Shown piece by piece: positions 35,740 through 48,400 of a stretch of 64,000 nucleotides of DNA. Numbering within the stretch: the stretch's first letter is position 1; the number at the start of each line of letters is the position of its first letter. The DNA comes from Eupeodes corollae (Eukaryota; Arthropoda; Insecta; Diptera; Syrphidae), in assembly GCF_945859685.1 (NCBI RefSeq), contig NC_079147.1, positions 310,928,485 through 310,992,484 on the forward strand, given 5' to 3'. The notes below the pieces were generated by a model. The model saw only the letters and a program-made list of their open reading frames with translations. It did not search any database and was not told the origin of the DNA. Made by a program: the position numbers and the translations under genes.

Positions 35740-38700
35740 TTATTTATTTTGAGTCGATTTGTGGATGTTCACTATGCGGCGCAGGCGCGTCTCCTCCATT
35801 TGCTTTGCTTTATCCCAGCTTTCCGTGTCGAATTGTGTTTTGCCAGTGGCTATAGCCAATAGCCGCGATAGTACAAGAAGTCTGTGGAGTTCATCTGCAC
35901 CAACTTTAGCATTGGCTTTACGCATTTCGACAAAATCCGTTTGTATCATATCACTGTCTGCTGGATTCATATCGAACGAAGATAATTTGGCAGCGGTGAG
36001 GTAACACCTAATGGCATCCAACTTAGGCTGAGCATAATGTTTTGCTGCTTTCAAAGTTTCACTGATTAAACTTATTCTATCATTATCAACGCTCAGGGGA
36101 ACTTGGAAATCATTCTATAAAAAACACCGTTTTTGTAAGGTAAATTAATAAATAAAGAGAACAAGGATTAAAATTGCTTACAGGCAGCATACTCCTCCCT
36201 TCACTCAATACCAACACTGGTATATTTGTGTTGAAATCTATATCGTAATATTGGAAGTCACATTTCAGTTGCTGAGTTTTAATGAAGTGTGCTAGACTCT
36301 GTATTCCTCGTACTCCGTTGTTTTCCAACTTGCCTGGTTCCAACCGAGTCTCGTCTAAGACTAAATGTGTATGCGGAGCCAGTTGAAGAATCCCCGATGT
36401 AAGTTTATTAGTTTGGTAGTCTTTCCTAAAAGTTATTTATTTATCAATTTCTATAAGCTCCACAAAATAAAATTACTAAAATAAATAAAAATCATTATTT
36501 CGAAAAAAAAAATATATTATTTAAAACTCTTTCTCTGTTATTATATATTAATCATATTTTCATAACGTGTAAAATAAATACAAGCATTCGTGTTAGGACT
36601 ATAGTTTGTTGCACGACGAGTAATAAAGGCTAATTTATCAAATCTAGGTATTTAAACGTTTACTTCTTGAATCTTTGTTGAATTCATTTCATACAACATT
36701 ATTCCACAATCAAACGAATCCGGGGGAATAACTAGGGCACACAATTATCTCTAAATTTATAACAGTTGCTAAAAAACTACCTTATATTGCTCTAGAAATG
36801 ATACATTCAAAATGCATATGAAAAGTTAAATGTAATTCAAAAATGACTTTCGGCTTGTTAATCTTTGAAGTGACATTTTATACTTGAAAAGGACACGATT
36901 GTACATTTGTATATATTCCAATATAAACAATACAATCTATCAACGTCTTTCTGTATTGTAAATATGTCAGCCACAAAATGTATTGATTTAAATATTTTTA
37001 CGTTGTTTGCAATTATTTACAAAATTTAAAACCAAAAATGGGCTTGAGACATTTTTTAAAAATTGTGATTTTCTTCCATGGCAGGGAAGTTTAAAAAAGT
37101 GGATGAACCGACTACGTCCGTCTGTCCTCCCCGATTTGCTTTAGGTATTATTTTTTTCATTGAAATCGAAAATTCGAATTTTCTCAAAACCAAACCGATA
37201 GATTTTTATAAAATTTATCTAAACTGTTTTTCATTGACTTTGTTTCTTTAAAAAAAAACACATTTTTGAATTGTTCCAGACGAGTACCCCATAGAACCGT
37301 TATTTTTTGTTTAAGTTTTCTTAATAACTAATGAACCGATTTATTTTTTTTTGCTGCACAAGCAAAATGATTATTTTATTTTTCATTTATTTTAAGATTT
37401 AAAAATACAGAAATATTTTTAAACATACTCTTTGGATACATGAGAAAGTTCTTGCGATCCAGCCGTGCATTTTATTTCAATAGGTTTTGGTAAATTAGAA
37501 TTATCTTGTTTTCTGCTTTGTTTGTTTATGTAGGTAACTGGAAATTCAGTAAATAAATATAATATAACTTACTTGGGAAAAAATTGGAGGGTATTCATGT
37601 TATCGAGGGTCATTGGTAAATAATGACTGGCTGGTATAAAGAGCTCCAAAATATCATAGAGCTGCTTCGTGTAAATGGGTAGCAACTGTGCAGGTATATT
37701 GCATATGTTCAGTGCAAATTTACCCAGACTGTGTAGATCAGAACGGATGTATCTAGGATTAAAAAAGGGAAGTGAACGTAATAAATGAAAAAAAGTGCAA
37801 TAGCTCCAAAACAAACTCACACAGTCGATATAAGATGTAAGAGAAGATATTCAGCTGCAAGGTCATCACCTAAAAAACATTGAGTCAGGAGGATTTTGAG
37901 GTCTTTGTACACGGACTCAAAACTAAAATTGGAAAATATCGGTTCACAAATTGATGAATCGAGCAAAGGATTAGTGTGATCCAACTTTCGCACAGCGACT
38001 GCATGCAGTCGTGGTATAAGTGAAGGCGGAGGGTTTTGGGCCTGTCTTTCCCCACAGCTATCAAATTCGTCGTAGGAAGAGTCAGTTATTGTAGAAGCAT
38101 CTAGGGCCGGATCTACGGATAAGAATCCCACAATATCGACAATCGAATTTAAGATGTGACTGTCAAAGTCACTGTACAGTTTTATCAAGCAAGCTTTGCT
38201 AGGTCGGTCAGGAATAGGAGAATTTAAATGATATTCAGCAGATAATACTGAAGTGCTGACATTTGAAGGCCGCGAATTTTCATTCTCCGTACACTGCCGT
38301 TTATTCAATTTGTTATCTCTGGAATTGTCGTTTACATCCATCATTTCTGAGTCTAGTTCTTCAGGGATCGAACGTTTTGGAACTCTCTGAGAAGTCGATA
38401 CTTCATGTTTTGATAAATCACTGTTATTACAACTAGATTCCTCAAATGTTGAAGCCCATTGATTGAATCCGGGCACAGAAACAACAAATAAAGTCCTTCT
38501 TTCTGCTTGCACGTTCTCTCTACATTCAAAATCTGCCTTTTCATTTCCTTGCAGTGCTAAACAGTCCCGATACTTTCCATTTTGAAATCTACCCTGACCT
38601 TCAGAACTAATTACCTGGTACTTTTCCAGATAAATTTCCGGATCTAGCATATCCTGTATCATCCCTCGAAATCGCACGAGTGATAGGTCTGTTAATCCAT

Positions 38701-38812
38701 GCAGAGGAGTATAGTTGAGTAAAGGTACTTTACGCCAAATCTCATTATTTTGCAAAAGACTTAAGTAACGAGATTCATCTTCTAAGAAATTAGGCAAATT
38801 TGGTATAGACAT
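35740..38812 (-). CDS. MCMBP: Mini-chromosome maintenance complex-binding protein (MCMBP, Drosophila CG3430)
   Basis: Exons 37821-38812, 37573-37752, 36182-36425 and 35740-36114 join in phase to 596 residues, close to the human length. MCMBP binds MCM3-7 in place of MCM2 and helps supply and unload MCM complexes. Recognisable family blocks are PLHGLTDLSLVRFRGMIQDM, DPEIYLEKY, SVDPAL, PSLIPRLHAVAVRKL, HTNPLL, LGDDLAAEYLLLHLISTVY, NMNTLQFFPK, LVLDETRLEPG, VLSEGRSMLP and TDFVEMRKAN. I chose MSIPNLPNF (38812); an in-frame ATG at 38839 would add nine residues. The 1.1 kb third intron (36426-37572) is AT-rich with no recognised insert. The middle of the protein (after VSVPGFNQW) is hydrophilic and poorly conserved, as in the family. 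Confidence 0.93.
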
Positions 38813-39159
38813 TTTATTTAGTGCAATTTCAAAAATCAAGTATACGCAAAAAATACAAGAATATACAATTAATTGAACTTAAAACGAATAAAGATAAACT
38901 GCTTATAAAGTATTTAGGTTTTGACAGATGGCGCCAAAAATATTCGAAAATTAATTCAAAGTCGAAATTTGTTTGTACGTAAATGACATTTAGCTTAGTT
39001 TGTTTTGTTTTAGGATATTGCCAGTTTATAATTTTATGATCTCAGAGATTTCTGTGTTCTGAGAAATATAAACCAAATTTCTCTCTTTTGCTGTGAGGAA
39101 TCTGGGAATAGAATTCTCTATTATGATTTCTTAATAATTCTCTATTGCATAGTTCAAAA

Positions 39160-39191
39160 CATAGAGGAAATATATTATCTAGAGTCCCGAC
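39160..39191 (+). repeat. Left terminal inverted repeat of the P-type element
   Basis: Thirty-two bases, perfect inverted match to 43739-43770. The outermost bases CAT and the inner GTCCCG agree with P-element termini. Confidence 0.9.
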
Positions 39192-39230
39192 CGGTACCCG
39201 TCCTACCTGAAACACCCTCAAATTTTATTC

Positions 39231-39241
39231 GAGGTGAACTC
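39231..39241 (+). repeat. Left subterminal inverted repeat
   Basis: GAGGTGAACTC, 71 bases inside the left end; its reverse complement is at 43561-43571, 199 bases inside the right end. In P elements such motifs are subterminal features important for transposition. Confidence 0.7.
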
Positions 39242-39570
39242 TCTCAAATTCCCTATCGGTGAATACATGTGAGTGGTGAAAAAAAGCAAAATGTGGGATT
39301 TCCCTTATAAAGAAATGTATGGAAATTTTGTGACCTGTCAAAAATTATAATCAATTTTGCAAAACAAAACAATGGGTTTCGGATTTTAAGAGTAAGTATT
39401 TATTAATTGTTCTGATTTTTAATATAATTTGATATTTTTCAGACCAAAAATCTTTATAATGAAGAGAGGATATACAAGTTCACTTAATTAAATAAAAAGT
39501 AAGTCAAATTGAAGTGAAGGAGGTACAACAATAATCGATTTATTTTATGGTCTGTCTTTTCATTTTAGAT

Positions 39571-40993
39571 GCTGCCAATAACATACTATAATGCAGGAAG
39601 CATTTTCCTTGAAGAAATCTGGGAGACAAAGCAACAAGGTGCTGATTTGCAGGCAAGTTTTGTGTATATTATATTTCTCTTAAAAAATAATATTAATGTT
39701 TTTAACGACAGATACAGATTGTGTTCTCAATGTCCATAGCTGCCGCAGGTGTTTACGGTGGAGGTGTCGCCATCAAAAACCATCAGCAAAAACACCACCA
39801 AGTCAATGATACAAGTACAAGAGGAAGTTTTGCCATGCAATAGTCGACCGCTAACGCCCTTTTCGATCAATTTCGTAAGTACGTATCGAAACAGTCATAT
39901 CGTTGCCAACTAGCTTAATCCTCATCTTCTAGGTGTAAAGAGTACTACCAGAGACGCAAGAAAAGCAAGAATACAATCCCAAAAGTTTCAGCCTTGACTG
40001 TAAATTAAGTGAATTCAATTCAAACACTAAGGATTGCACTGGCTTAACGGTGGCAATCATTCGGAGGCAAATGGGCTGGCCTGACAAGAATCCCCTTTAA
40101 GTTAAACAAATTCAGATCAGTCTCTCGGCGACCACTGACGATGTCGGCGAGTTGAATCCATCGATTTTCACACAGAAAATTAACATCAAAAACAGTAAGT
40201 CAACTTCCAATTGAGATTTCCTTATATAATGAAAATTAATTTGTTTATAGTCAAGAAAATTCAGCAGCGTCATGGCCAACCTGCCTATTAACCAAACCAT
40301 CTCTATTCGCAGTGGAAGTGTTTGTGGATCAAGCGATCTCTGCGTGTCAACAATGCGAACACAATGTCATTAGGCTGGAGTACCAACCTGGACCCTTGTA
40401 TTGCAAAAGCGCGCGAAGATCAGTGTAACTGCGGTGCAGCGGCTACTGCAGCCGCTGAGGCTGACACCGCCTGGAAGAGGTAGGTGATACGAATGCCGGT
40501 TGAGAAGGAAATTGTTGGGACAGTATAGTACCTCCTCAATGACGGGAGTCGCAAGTCATTGGTAAGCCATAAAAAATAAATTATAAATAAATTAAATACA
40601 AAACAATCTCAGCAGTTTTGTATTTACTACTTGCCTGCAATTTTAAGAAACTTGAAGACTAACGAAATGAAGCTGAATTCCATGTTTAGAATTAACTGGA
40701 AACGACACAAGAATGCCCCTACAAACTGCCCTTATGATGTTCCAAGAGTTGCTGCGCAAATGGTCGCGAGCCGGCAACCTTCATATAGTGAAAATATCGG
40801 ATTGGAATTTGTCAACCCCAACAACTACTTCACAGTAAGTTTCTTATTAACAACAAAACAAAACCACTAATTGATGGTTTTTTTTCAGCTACAAATCAAA
40901 GCGAAGCTAAGAAGTCGATATGCCGTTCAGTTGGTTCGACGATATCTTCGAATCTCATCCATGATACGTCGTCGTTGCGTATCTAGTTTTTAA
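39571..40993 (+). other. Exon-like series inside the P-type element (unrecognised)
   Basis: Several blocks have splice-like borders. One follows CATTTTAG with an ATG at 39570-39572 (MLPITYYNAGSIFLEE...). One follows ACGACAG near 39712 (IQIVFSMSIAAAGVYGGG). One ends at 39879 with GTAAGT. One ends at 40834 (...EFVNPNNYFT) with GTAAGT and joins an exon at 40889-40993 (LQIKAKLRSRYAVQLVRRYL, then stop). An AATAAA lies at 41278-41283. The last two exons join in phase; the complete frame cannot be assembled without stops, so the gene is decayed, misread or non-coding. No family is recognised. Confidence 0.4.
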
Positions 40994-42130
40994 ATTAAGT
41001 TATATTTTTTTCAAAATTGTTTGTAATTGAGTATATTTTTTGTTTTTAAAATTCAATTCCATTATAGATTATAGGTTTTATTTAAAATGTATATTACAGC
41101 TAGGTTCCTAAATTTATTTCTATGTATGTATATCTAGAAAATAATCTTTTTTTTCAAACAACTTGTTTATTTATTTTGAGCTATAGTGTAATTTTGTATA
41201 TATTGTATATTCTACTGTTTCTTTGCTGACTAGGATTATTTTTATTCAAAATTATTTATGATTTGCTTTACTTTAATAATAAAGGAATTTGTTTTGAATT
41301 CAAAGATGTTGGTGCTTTTTTCTTCAGGGGTTGAATTCGGAATCATGTGAATTTTGAAGAATATACAAATGGTAATGTACAAATTTTAAATAGTTCGTTT
41401 GAAATAATTTTTGATGCTGATTACGAATCTAAACTTCGATTTTAGCTACATGTGCTCAAACTGAAGAACACCATTTCTCAACATTATTTTTTTATTTATT
41501 CAATGTACTACAAGATGAAAAGTACGAAACAAATTTAAGCGAAATATTAAAAAAATATTGTAGATTTGGAAATCATCACATTTTTTTTTGGAAAAAAAAA
41601 CTACTTCATGAATTTAGTGAGCCTTAAAAAGCCTTAAATGTATGTATATTATGTCACTAATTATAAATTTGAGTACCGAATGGAATTTAAAAACATATTT
41701 GAATTAATTTCATTGTATTTAAAAAAATATATAAACATGATTAACAAACCAGGAAGTCTACATGTTTAATGATTCAAATTATTTTTTTTTTATAAAAAAA
41801 AGAATACAATATTATTATTAATGATTTTCAATTAATGTAAAATTGAATATGGATATAAGCTAAACAAATTGTTTTTATCCATATGCTCATCATTGCCAAC
41901 AAAAAGGAGACATTTAACATTTTGAACTAATAGATAGAAATGGTATGTGATGTTAGTGCTGATGAGTTAGTGTGATGTTAGTGCGAAGTTTTAAGTTCGC
42001 TATTGCTTGATATAGAACCCTCCAGCTGTGATGATTCTCATCGTATCAGCTGAAAGAAGATTTTTAATTATAAAATAAATTACCTCAAGCAAAAACATAA
42101 CACTTTTCACTTACTCTCTGTTGTAAATCA

Positions 42131-43140
42131 TTAAGCTTTTAGTGCCAGATCAAGATTGGATAGTCCAGGCTCTGGAAAAATCTTAACGACTTCAGAATCT
42201 GGCATTTTCAAAAAGAACTGATAAATAGAAAAAGGCGACGTTTTTCTTCGTCCAGCCAAATACCATCGCCAGCAGATTTTCCGAACTTGTCTCCTTCTTC
42301 GTTGGTAACAAGAGGCAGAATTGAAATAAAGATATTGACGCATTGAAAGCAATAAATCATGAATGAAGGAAGGTATTTCAATTGAATTCCAGAGACCTAC
42401 AATTTAAATTAGAAAAAGCGAAAATTAAGGTAGTTCTTATTTTATTATTTATAAACACATCCTCACCAACTACATCACAGAGTTCGCCAAAAAATGTAAA
42501 AGGAAGATATTAAAATGTGCATTTCTGCAAAAAAGAACATAGTGAATCAGATCAATTGTCCAATCCTCGGTGGTAGGTACTGTCTTGAAAAACTGACTGT
42601 AGATTAAATTAACTATTGTTTACATGATCAGGAAGGACTTGCATACATTGCGATCTTTCGCCTATCCGTAGCTGGCTGAAAGAAGTGCTTTGCATTGCAA
42701 AGATGGTGGCACATTACGTGAATGTGCTACTGCTTTCACACGCTGCAATTAAATGACCACCAAGTAAAGAGATTCCTTAACTTTATAACAACTCTCGACT
42801 TGTATATCCATCTCGTCAAGTGAAGCATGTCGGATAGGTTGCAAAGCAAAGCTTTTCAGACTTCTGCGACATCGCTGGAGTCGCCGCTTCTTATTCCTAC
42901 AAGGTTTAAAATGAGGATATAAGCCATCAGAATAGAGCGATTTGATTGCCAGGAACAAAGTCTTGTTGAGGAGTGTAATTTTTTACTAAAAAAGAAAACA
43001 AAACAATATTCATATAATTTGAGTTAAAAATTAATATGAACACATTTACCTTCAATTTGTACCTATTCACTCCACAATAAATATGTCGGCGTTGCTGGCT
43101 CGGGGCTTTAACTTCCACTTTTATTGTTGCAACGTAATCC
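42131..43140 (-). other. Exon-like blocks on the opposite strand of the P-type element (unrecognised)
   Basis: A block ending at a stop at 42131 reads LWNSIEIPSFIHDLLLSMRQ..., RRRRQVRKICWRWYLAGRRK and PEPGLSNLDLALKA; it follows AATTGTAG near 42404. A second near 43060-43140 reads EETKDYVATIKVEVKAPSQQ then IYCGVNRYKLK before a GTAAAT donor. The basic, Trp/Arg-rich first block could bind nucleic acid, but that is speculation. The blocks do not assemble into one clean frame. They converge on the plus-strand series. Confidence 0.35.
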
Positions 43141-43738
43141 TTGGTTTCTTCTTTATCTGAGGATCAAATTAAATTCATTAAATTCATTATATATTTTTAT
43201 TTCAATAAATTAATATTTTGTTTTACCTTCATTTGCATTATTGATACTGAATTTTCTTTTGTTTACATTTTCGTAGAATTGTCAAAATACTCACCTCGCT
43301 GTTGATTTGTCAAAACTTGACATTACTCAAATTGGGCCACGTTCGCATTACAGTTCTAGGGTGCGCTTATACTTTCAGCACGATTTTTTCTGTTTTTAGT
43401 GAAATTTTCCATAAAATACATGGAATTTGTGTGCCAAAAGCATTCAAATATTATTTTTAGCACAGTTTTCAGTAAAAAGAATGTGTAAAATTCATTTTTC
43501 TAAAAATATTGCATTAATTTTTCAATTTTTGAATTCAACGGATTTCTTTTTTGAACGTCTGAGTTCACCTCATATTGTTTTCCCCCGTAATTGTGCAAAC
43601 TTCACCAAAAGCCCATAACTACTACATAGAATCTGGATTTTCCCATAAGAAATGCACGGGAGAACTAACACATGCTTATGCTAACGGGCAAAATTCTCTA
43701 AATTTAGTTTGTAGGCCGAAAGAGAGCAAACCCATTAA

Positions 43739-43770
43739 GTCGGGACTCTAGATAATATATTTCCTCTATG
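43739..43770 (-). repeat. Right terminal inverted repeat of the P-type element
   Basis: Perfect inverted copy of the left end; directly followed by the 8-bp duplication GTTCAAAA. Confidence 0.9.
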
Positions 43771-44454
43771 GTTCAAAAAGGGAGGACAAAAAATAATGGT
43801 TAAAAGTGAGAATGAATTGTGAATTCTGTTTATATGTATTTCATTCTTCTGTTTTGCCAATCTGACTGAAAGCATTCTCAAATATCTGTGAAATATAAGC
43901 TGCCCAATAGAATAAGGAGCTTCAGACAACACGAGAGACTTCATTTTCAGTCAACTTTATTCAGGTTAGTTAGTTTTGCCATACATTTCAAACTGCTTAC
44001 ATCACTTCACTAGCCTTCAACTTCAGTTATTCGCATAGATACCAAAATATTATTTTCTTCAGAAGAACTATTCACACTTACACAAAATAGAAGCCACATG
44101 TTTCTTGACTAACTTTCCTGTTCTAAAACTGATAATAACATGCAGCTACTATCAACTTAAAGGAAAATGATTTAAGTCATACATTTCTCCTCTCAAGGCT
44201 CCAGATCATCTATGTTTAATAAAAGTAACTTTTTTTCTCTGAAAAAATATAGTTCCAAGTTAAGAGGATCCAAAGATCTTCCAATATTTCCCAAACTGTC
44301 AAAAGCCTTCCAATAACATCAAATAAGGTTGTAATTGTCAAAGATCAGGTGAAAACTATGCATTAACACGGTTGGTGGATTTAATCCAAATTTTAGACAA
44401 TTTTGTGGTTGAAAATCGGCTGACAATTGCCGAAAATTTTGCATCTTCCAATTA

Positions 44455-45493
44455 TTAACTTCTTATAGGAAGTTATTGTAATGGGTACGATTTGTCGAAT
44501 TGAAAGTGTTGACATTTCTCGACGTTTCAAGGTCCCTAGAGTCGAAATAAAAGATTTTTAGAGAGATGTCTTTGTCTGTGTAGGTTCGTAGACCGTACGT
44601 TCGTGACTTTTTTTTCGTCTTCCATAGCTCAAGAACCAGAAGAGATATCGACTTTGAATGCATTTTATTAAGCAATTAATAGTGCAGAAAATGCAGAAAG
44701 GGCTCTCAAAAAATTGCGTGGGTGGTTTTTCTACCGTAGCAGTTTAAAAAAGGTGCAAAAATCGAATTGACAGTTTTTTTTTATTAAAAATCAAAAACCT
44801 AACAAAATCATTAATTTAAGTTGGTAAAAAATTGAACTTCGACTCAAATATCTTTTCAAAAGTTTAAGATTTGGCTTCCAACTTATTTTATATAATAAGA
44901 AATATTGTTTGAACATTCGGTAAAATTTTGAGAAAAATCAAATCGACAATATTTAAACTAGAAATAAATACGTACAAAAATAATAAAAGTTGATAAAAAC
45001 AGATTTTCGACTCAAATATCTTTTCAAAAATTTAAGATATATCAATTTTATTTTATAAGAAATATAGTTTTCAATATTCAATAATTTAATAAAAAATAAC
45101 AGTCAGTTTTTTCATAAAAAATTAAAATCTACAAAAAATATTACGCAAAATTGGTAAAACTTTATGTTCGGTTGTCGATATCTCGTAAATAATAGAAAAC
45201 ATTAGCTTCAATTTAATTTCATTCATTCAATTTGTGTTTATTTATATTAGATATAAAAACTTTTAAGGAATGCTACTAAAATTGGAAAAAATTGGTTTTC
45301 GAATAAAAATCTCGTTAACGAAAATAGATTTTGAAATCAAACTCTTTTATCATATGCAAAATATTTTTAGTTATTTTAAAATTTTTAAGAATAATTAAAC
45401 TGATAACTTTTTTAATAAAACACGAAAATGTACAAATCTTTTAAGCAACCCAAATTGATAGACGAGATGGGAAGTTATTAGTGAGGGTCGCAT
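44455..45493 (+). repeat. Dispersed repeat D, copy 1
   Basis: Aligns with 57395-58216 in the same orientation. Landmarks in both are ATAGGAA.TTATT.TAAT, ATTTCTCGACGTTT, AAGGTCCCTAGA, AAATAAAAGATTTT, a stretch of CTCAAATATC-like tracts, and at the end GATAGACG..ATGGGAAGTTAT. Both ends carry AACTTCC/GGGAAGTT in inverted orientation, so short terminal inverted repeats are possible. No coding capacity is evident. The class is undetermined. Confidence 0.6.
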
Positions 45494-48400
45494 GTTAAAA
45501 GATATAGTCAGTGGAAGACAATTTTGTCCATAGATGACAGAGAACATGAAATGTATTTTAGAAGTAAGAACAGCATTAATAAAAATATTAAATATAAAAA
45601 AGGGAACCAATCAAGGCTATCATGAATTTGATCACAATAGAAAAATTTAAGGAATTCCGAAAAAGCGTAATGCAAAATTGTATAAGATTTTCCACTACGA
45701 ACGTTTTTGGCAAACATTTTTTTCGGGATTCGTAAAAGTTTCTAGTTGCGATGGAATTTGTGATAGAGCTGAATAATAAAGCAGGCAATAATAAATACCT
45801 TCTAAAATTTGTCCATGGGTCCCATCCTTTTCAACGTTTTTTTGTATAACTTCTTTTTGGTTATTTTGACAAACGATTTTCGAAGTTTTAGAAATACTGT
45901 AAACTTTTATTGTTTCCTATTTAAAAGCTTTTTGCCGAAAATTGACTACCAATTTTTTTGTCACTTTTCAAAGATAAAATTAGGTGTTTACATGGTTGAT
46001 AGAAAATTGGTGAAAATGTTATGCAAAAAACTAAAACCAATATTGGAAGATCTTCCAATCGTGTATAATTAAATTAAGACTTTTTGTCTATTTTTATAAA
46101 ATTGTATGGATTTTGTATTTAAAGTAAAGTAGCTGTCATATAAAAAATGATTTTTCTTGGTGATATAGAAATTCTGTAAAATGATTTTTTAGAGCATACT
46201 ATGAAAAGTATTAAAGTAACAATGAGCTTAACAATTTGATATTTAAGATGGATTTAGTTGTTCATCTTTCTGACTTAGTACTTAGTTCTGACTAGTAAAA
46301 CAACCCGATGAAAATAAAATATAGGTATAATATGTATAAAATAAGGAAAAGTATAATTTTCTAACTTATCCCAATATAGTTGTGAGTGAAGTGAAACACC
46401 TACCACTCAAATTATGGCTATAATAAATGTTAGAACACAAAATGTTAGGGACATTTTAACTTTATACATCGTCTATATCCCTGTTAACTTAAAAACGAGT
46501 TATTCAATAAAATAAATGTAGCGTACATAAAATATTATATTATAAAATAATTTTAAAATTCAAGTTTTTTGATGAAATAGTTGAAAAATCTCTCAATAAA
46601 AAAACAAAATAAAATTCGGTGGAAGTTCAGTTTTGTTGAGTGTAAATAAAAAGTAAATTATGACAAACACAGTTTAAATACAAATTGAGTTTTGTGCTAT
46701 TGGAACCTTGTCAGCAGATAAAATGCAAACTATAGTGTGTAACAATAACTGAGTAGGCCTAACTAGAAGTTAATGTTAAGTAATTAGGAGCATGAAGTAC
46801 CAATAGCACAGATAACAGTGTTGAAAATGCTATGCTCAATATTTAAGATGTTCGTAATTTTCTTTTCTAAATACAATTTTAAAATAAAATTTATAATACA
46901 AAATTAAAAACATTGTTCAACAGCTTTTTGACGTATTTAGAATGAAAACAAACAAACTTGATCGAAGTTGATTGGAGGGAACATTCTTCAAATATTTATC
47001 AAATGAATACAATAAATTTGACGGCAAGAGTACGATTACTCAGGCTACAAGATAATATAACGGATTTCTTAAGAGTATTTAAAAACAAGCATTTTGTACT
47101 ATGGGAGGGGGGTGTCAATCTCACTCCGTTTAGGTAGGAGGGGATTTAAAAAAATTAAATACTTAAAATGAAAAAAAATAGTTACGTGGGGTCAGTTGTA
47201 AGAGGGGGGTAAATATCTACACCGCGGAGGAACTCCTGACTAATATAAATATTCTTTTCGCCTTCTTTTAAAACAAAACAATTCTTGAACGGGAAAGGAA
47301 ATGGATTGATAGCCGAGAAGGACTCTTAACTTATCAATATTGAAACGGAATCTTCTTATAACGGTAATATTTACAATGAAGTATTATACATTTTTTCAAA
47401 GCCAACATTCTGTTCTATTGGTTAGTTTTTAAGTGAAAACTTATTTAAAAAAATCCAAATTTATTAAAGAAACTTCTGAAAAATAAAGTACGGCAATTTT
47501 AAAATACTTAAGTTAAATTTCTAAATCTCAAACATTTCATATCAATTGCTCGCACTTTTTTTCTGTTACTCCTTTTTCTATTCTTCTACTATTTAGTTTC
47601 TAATAAAAAAATACTGCCATTCTGGATTACATTTCTTATAAACTGTTTCGTATTATTACAAATTATGAATGATATTAGCATTTTTTTTTAAATTTCCGTT
47701 GATTTTAAAGGAATGTAAATTTTAAATTATTGTTTTACCAAAAGTTTAAAACTATCCATTCACTTAATATGAATATGCTTTATTTCAAAAACTAGTTTTC
47801 ATTCCGAAACCCAAAGGCCAATTCTTCAATCAAAAGTACTATTTATCACAACTTTTTAAAATTAACCAAAAAAAAAATAGGATGTATACAGTAATATATG
47901 TAAACTCACCTTAAGTCACTTCAACTTCAACCCACTGATCTCTATAATACCTATTATATATTAAATGTATATTATAAAGATCACTGCCTCAACCCCAGCT
48001 CAATCTTTAAACGTCAAACCTCCAATGACAAGAACTACAAAAACTAACCTAACTCATTTCAAGCCAAGCTACAAAAAAGAGATTTTAAAAATCAGATAGA
48101 AATAGTTACTTTATACATGTTTTCGAGAGATGTTGGTTAAATTAAAGGGAAGCCTCTATAAGCGTAGTGTATCGAAGATCTAAATGATTTCATTATTTAT
48201 TTTGTATTCTTTTTTCGATCAACCCTTCCAAGTTTTTAAAATTTTCATTTCAATAATCATACAAAGCAAAACTCAATATAAATAAGGATCTCGAAATTCC
48301 AAGTCCGGAAAAAAGTGAAAAGCGATCGTGCTGGCAAAAATTTATATGAGAAAAGTATTAATGCCTGTGAATGTGAAATGTTGTTTCTCTTAATATCCCA

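Larger units (their letters stand above)
39160..43770. mobile_element. P-superfamily-type DNA transposon, 4.6 kb, with unrecognised interior
   Basis: The ends are 32-bp perfect inverted repeats starting CATAGAGGAAATA and ending GAGTCCCGAC. They are flanked by the exact 8-bp target duplication GTTCAAAA (39152-39159 and 43771-43778). The 11-bp GAGGTGAACTC is repeated in inverted orientation near both ends (39231-39241 and 43561-43571). Drosophila P elements have 31-bp inverted repeats beginning CATGATGAAATA and containing GTCCCG, 11-bp subterminal inverted repeats and 8-bp duplications, so the match is structural and partly in sequence. At 4611 bp it is longer than the 2.9 kb canonical P. I found no THAP zinc finger or P transposase signature. 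It is probably non-autonomous, with cargo on both strands. Confidence 0.85.

Noticed and set aside
37076..37330. Possible dispersed repeat in the MCMBP third intron
   Set aside because: It has the look of repeat sequence, but no second copy is present in this window.
47100..47230. G-rich patches as a quadruplex or regulatory region
   Set aside because: Runs are irregular and isolated, with no gene nearby; not enough to support a call.
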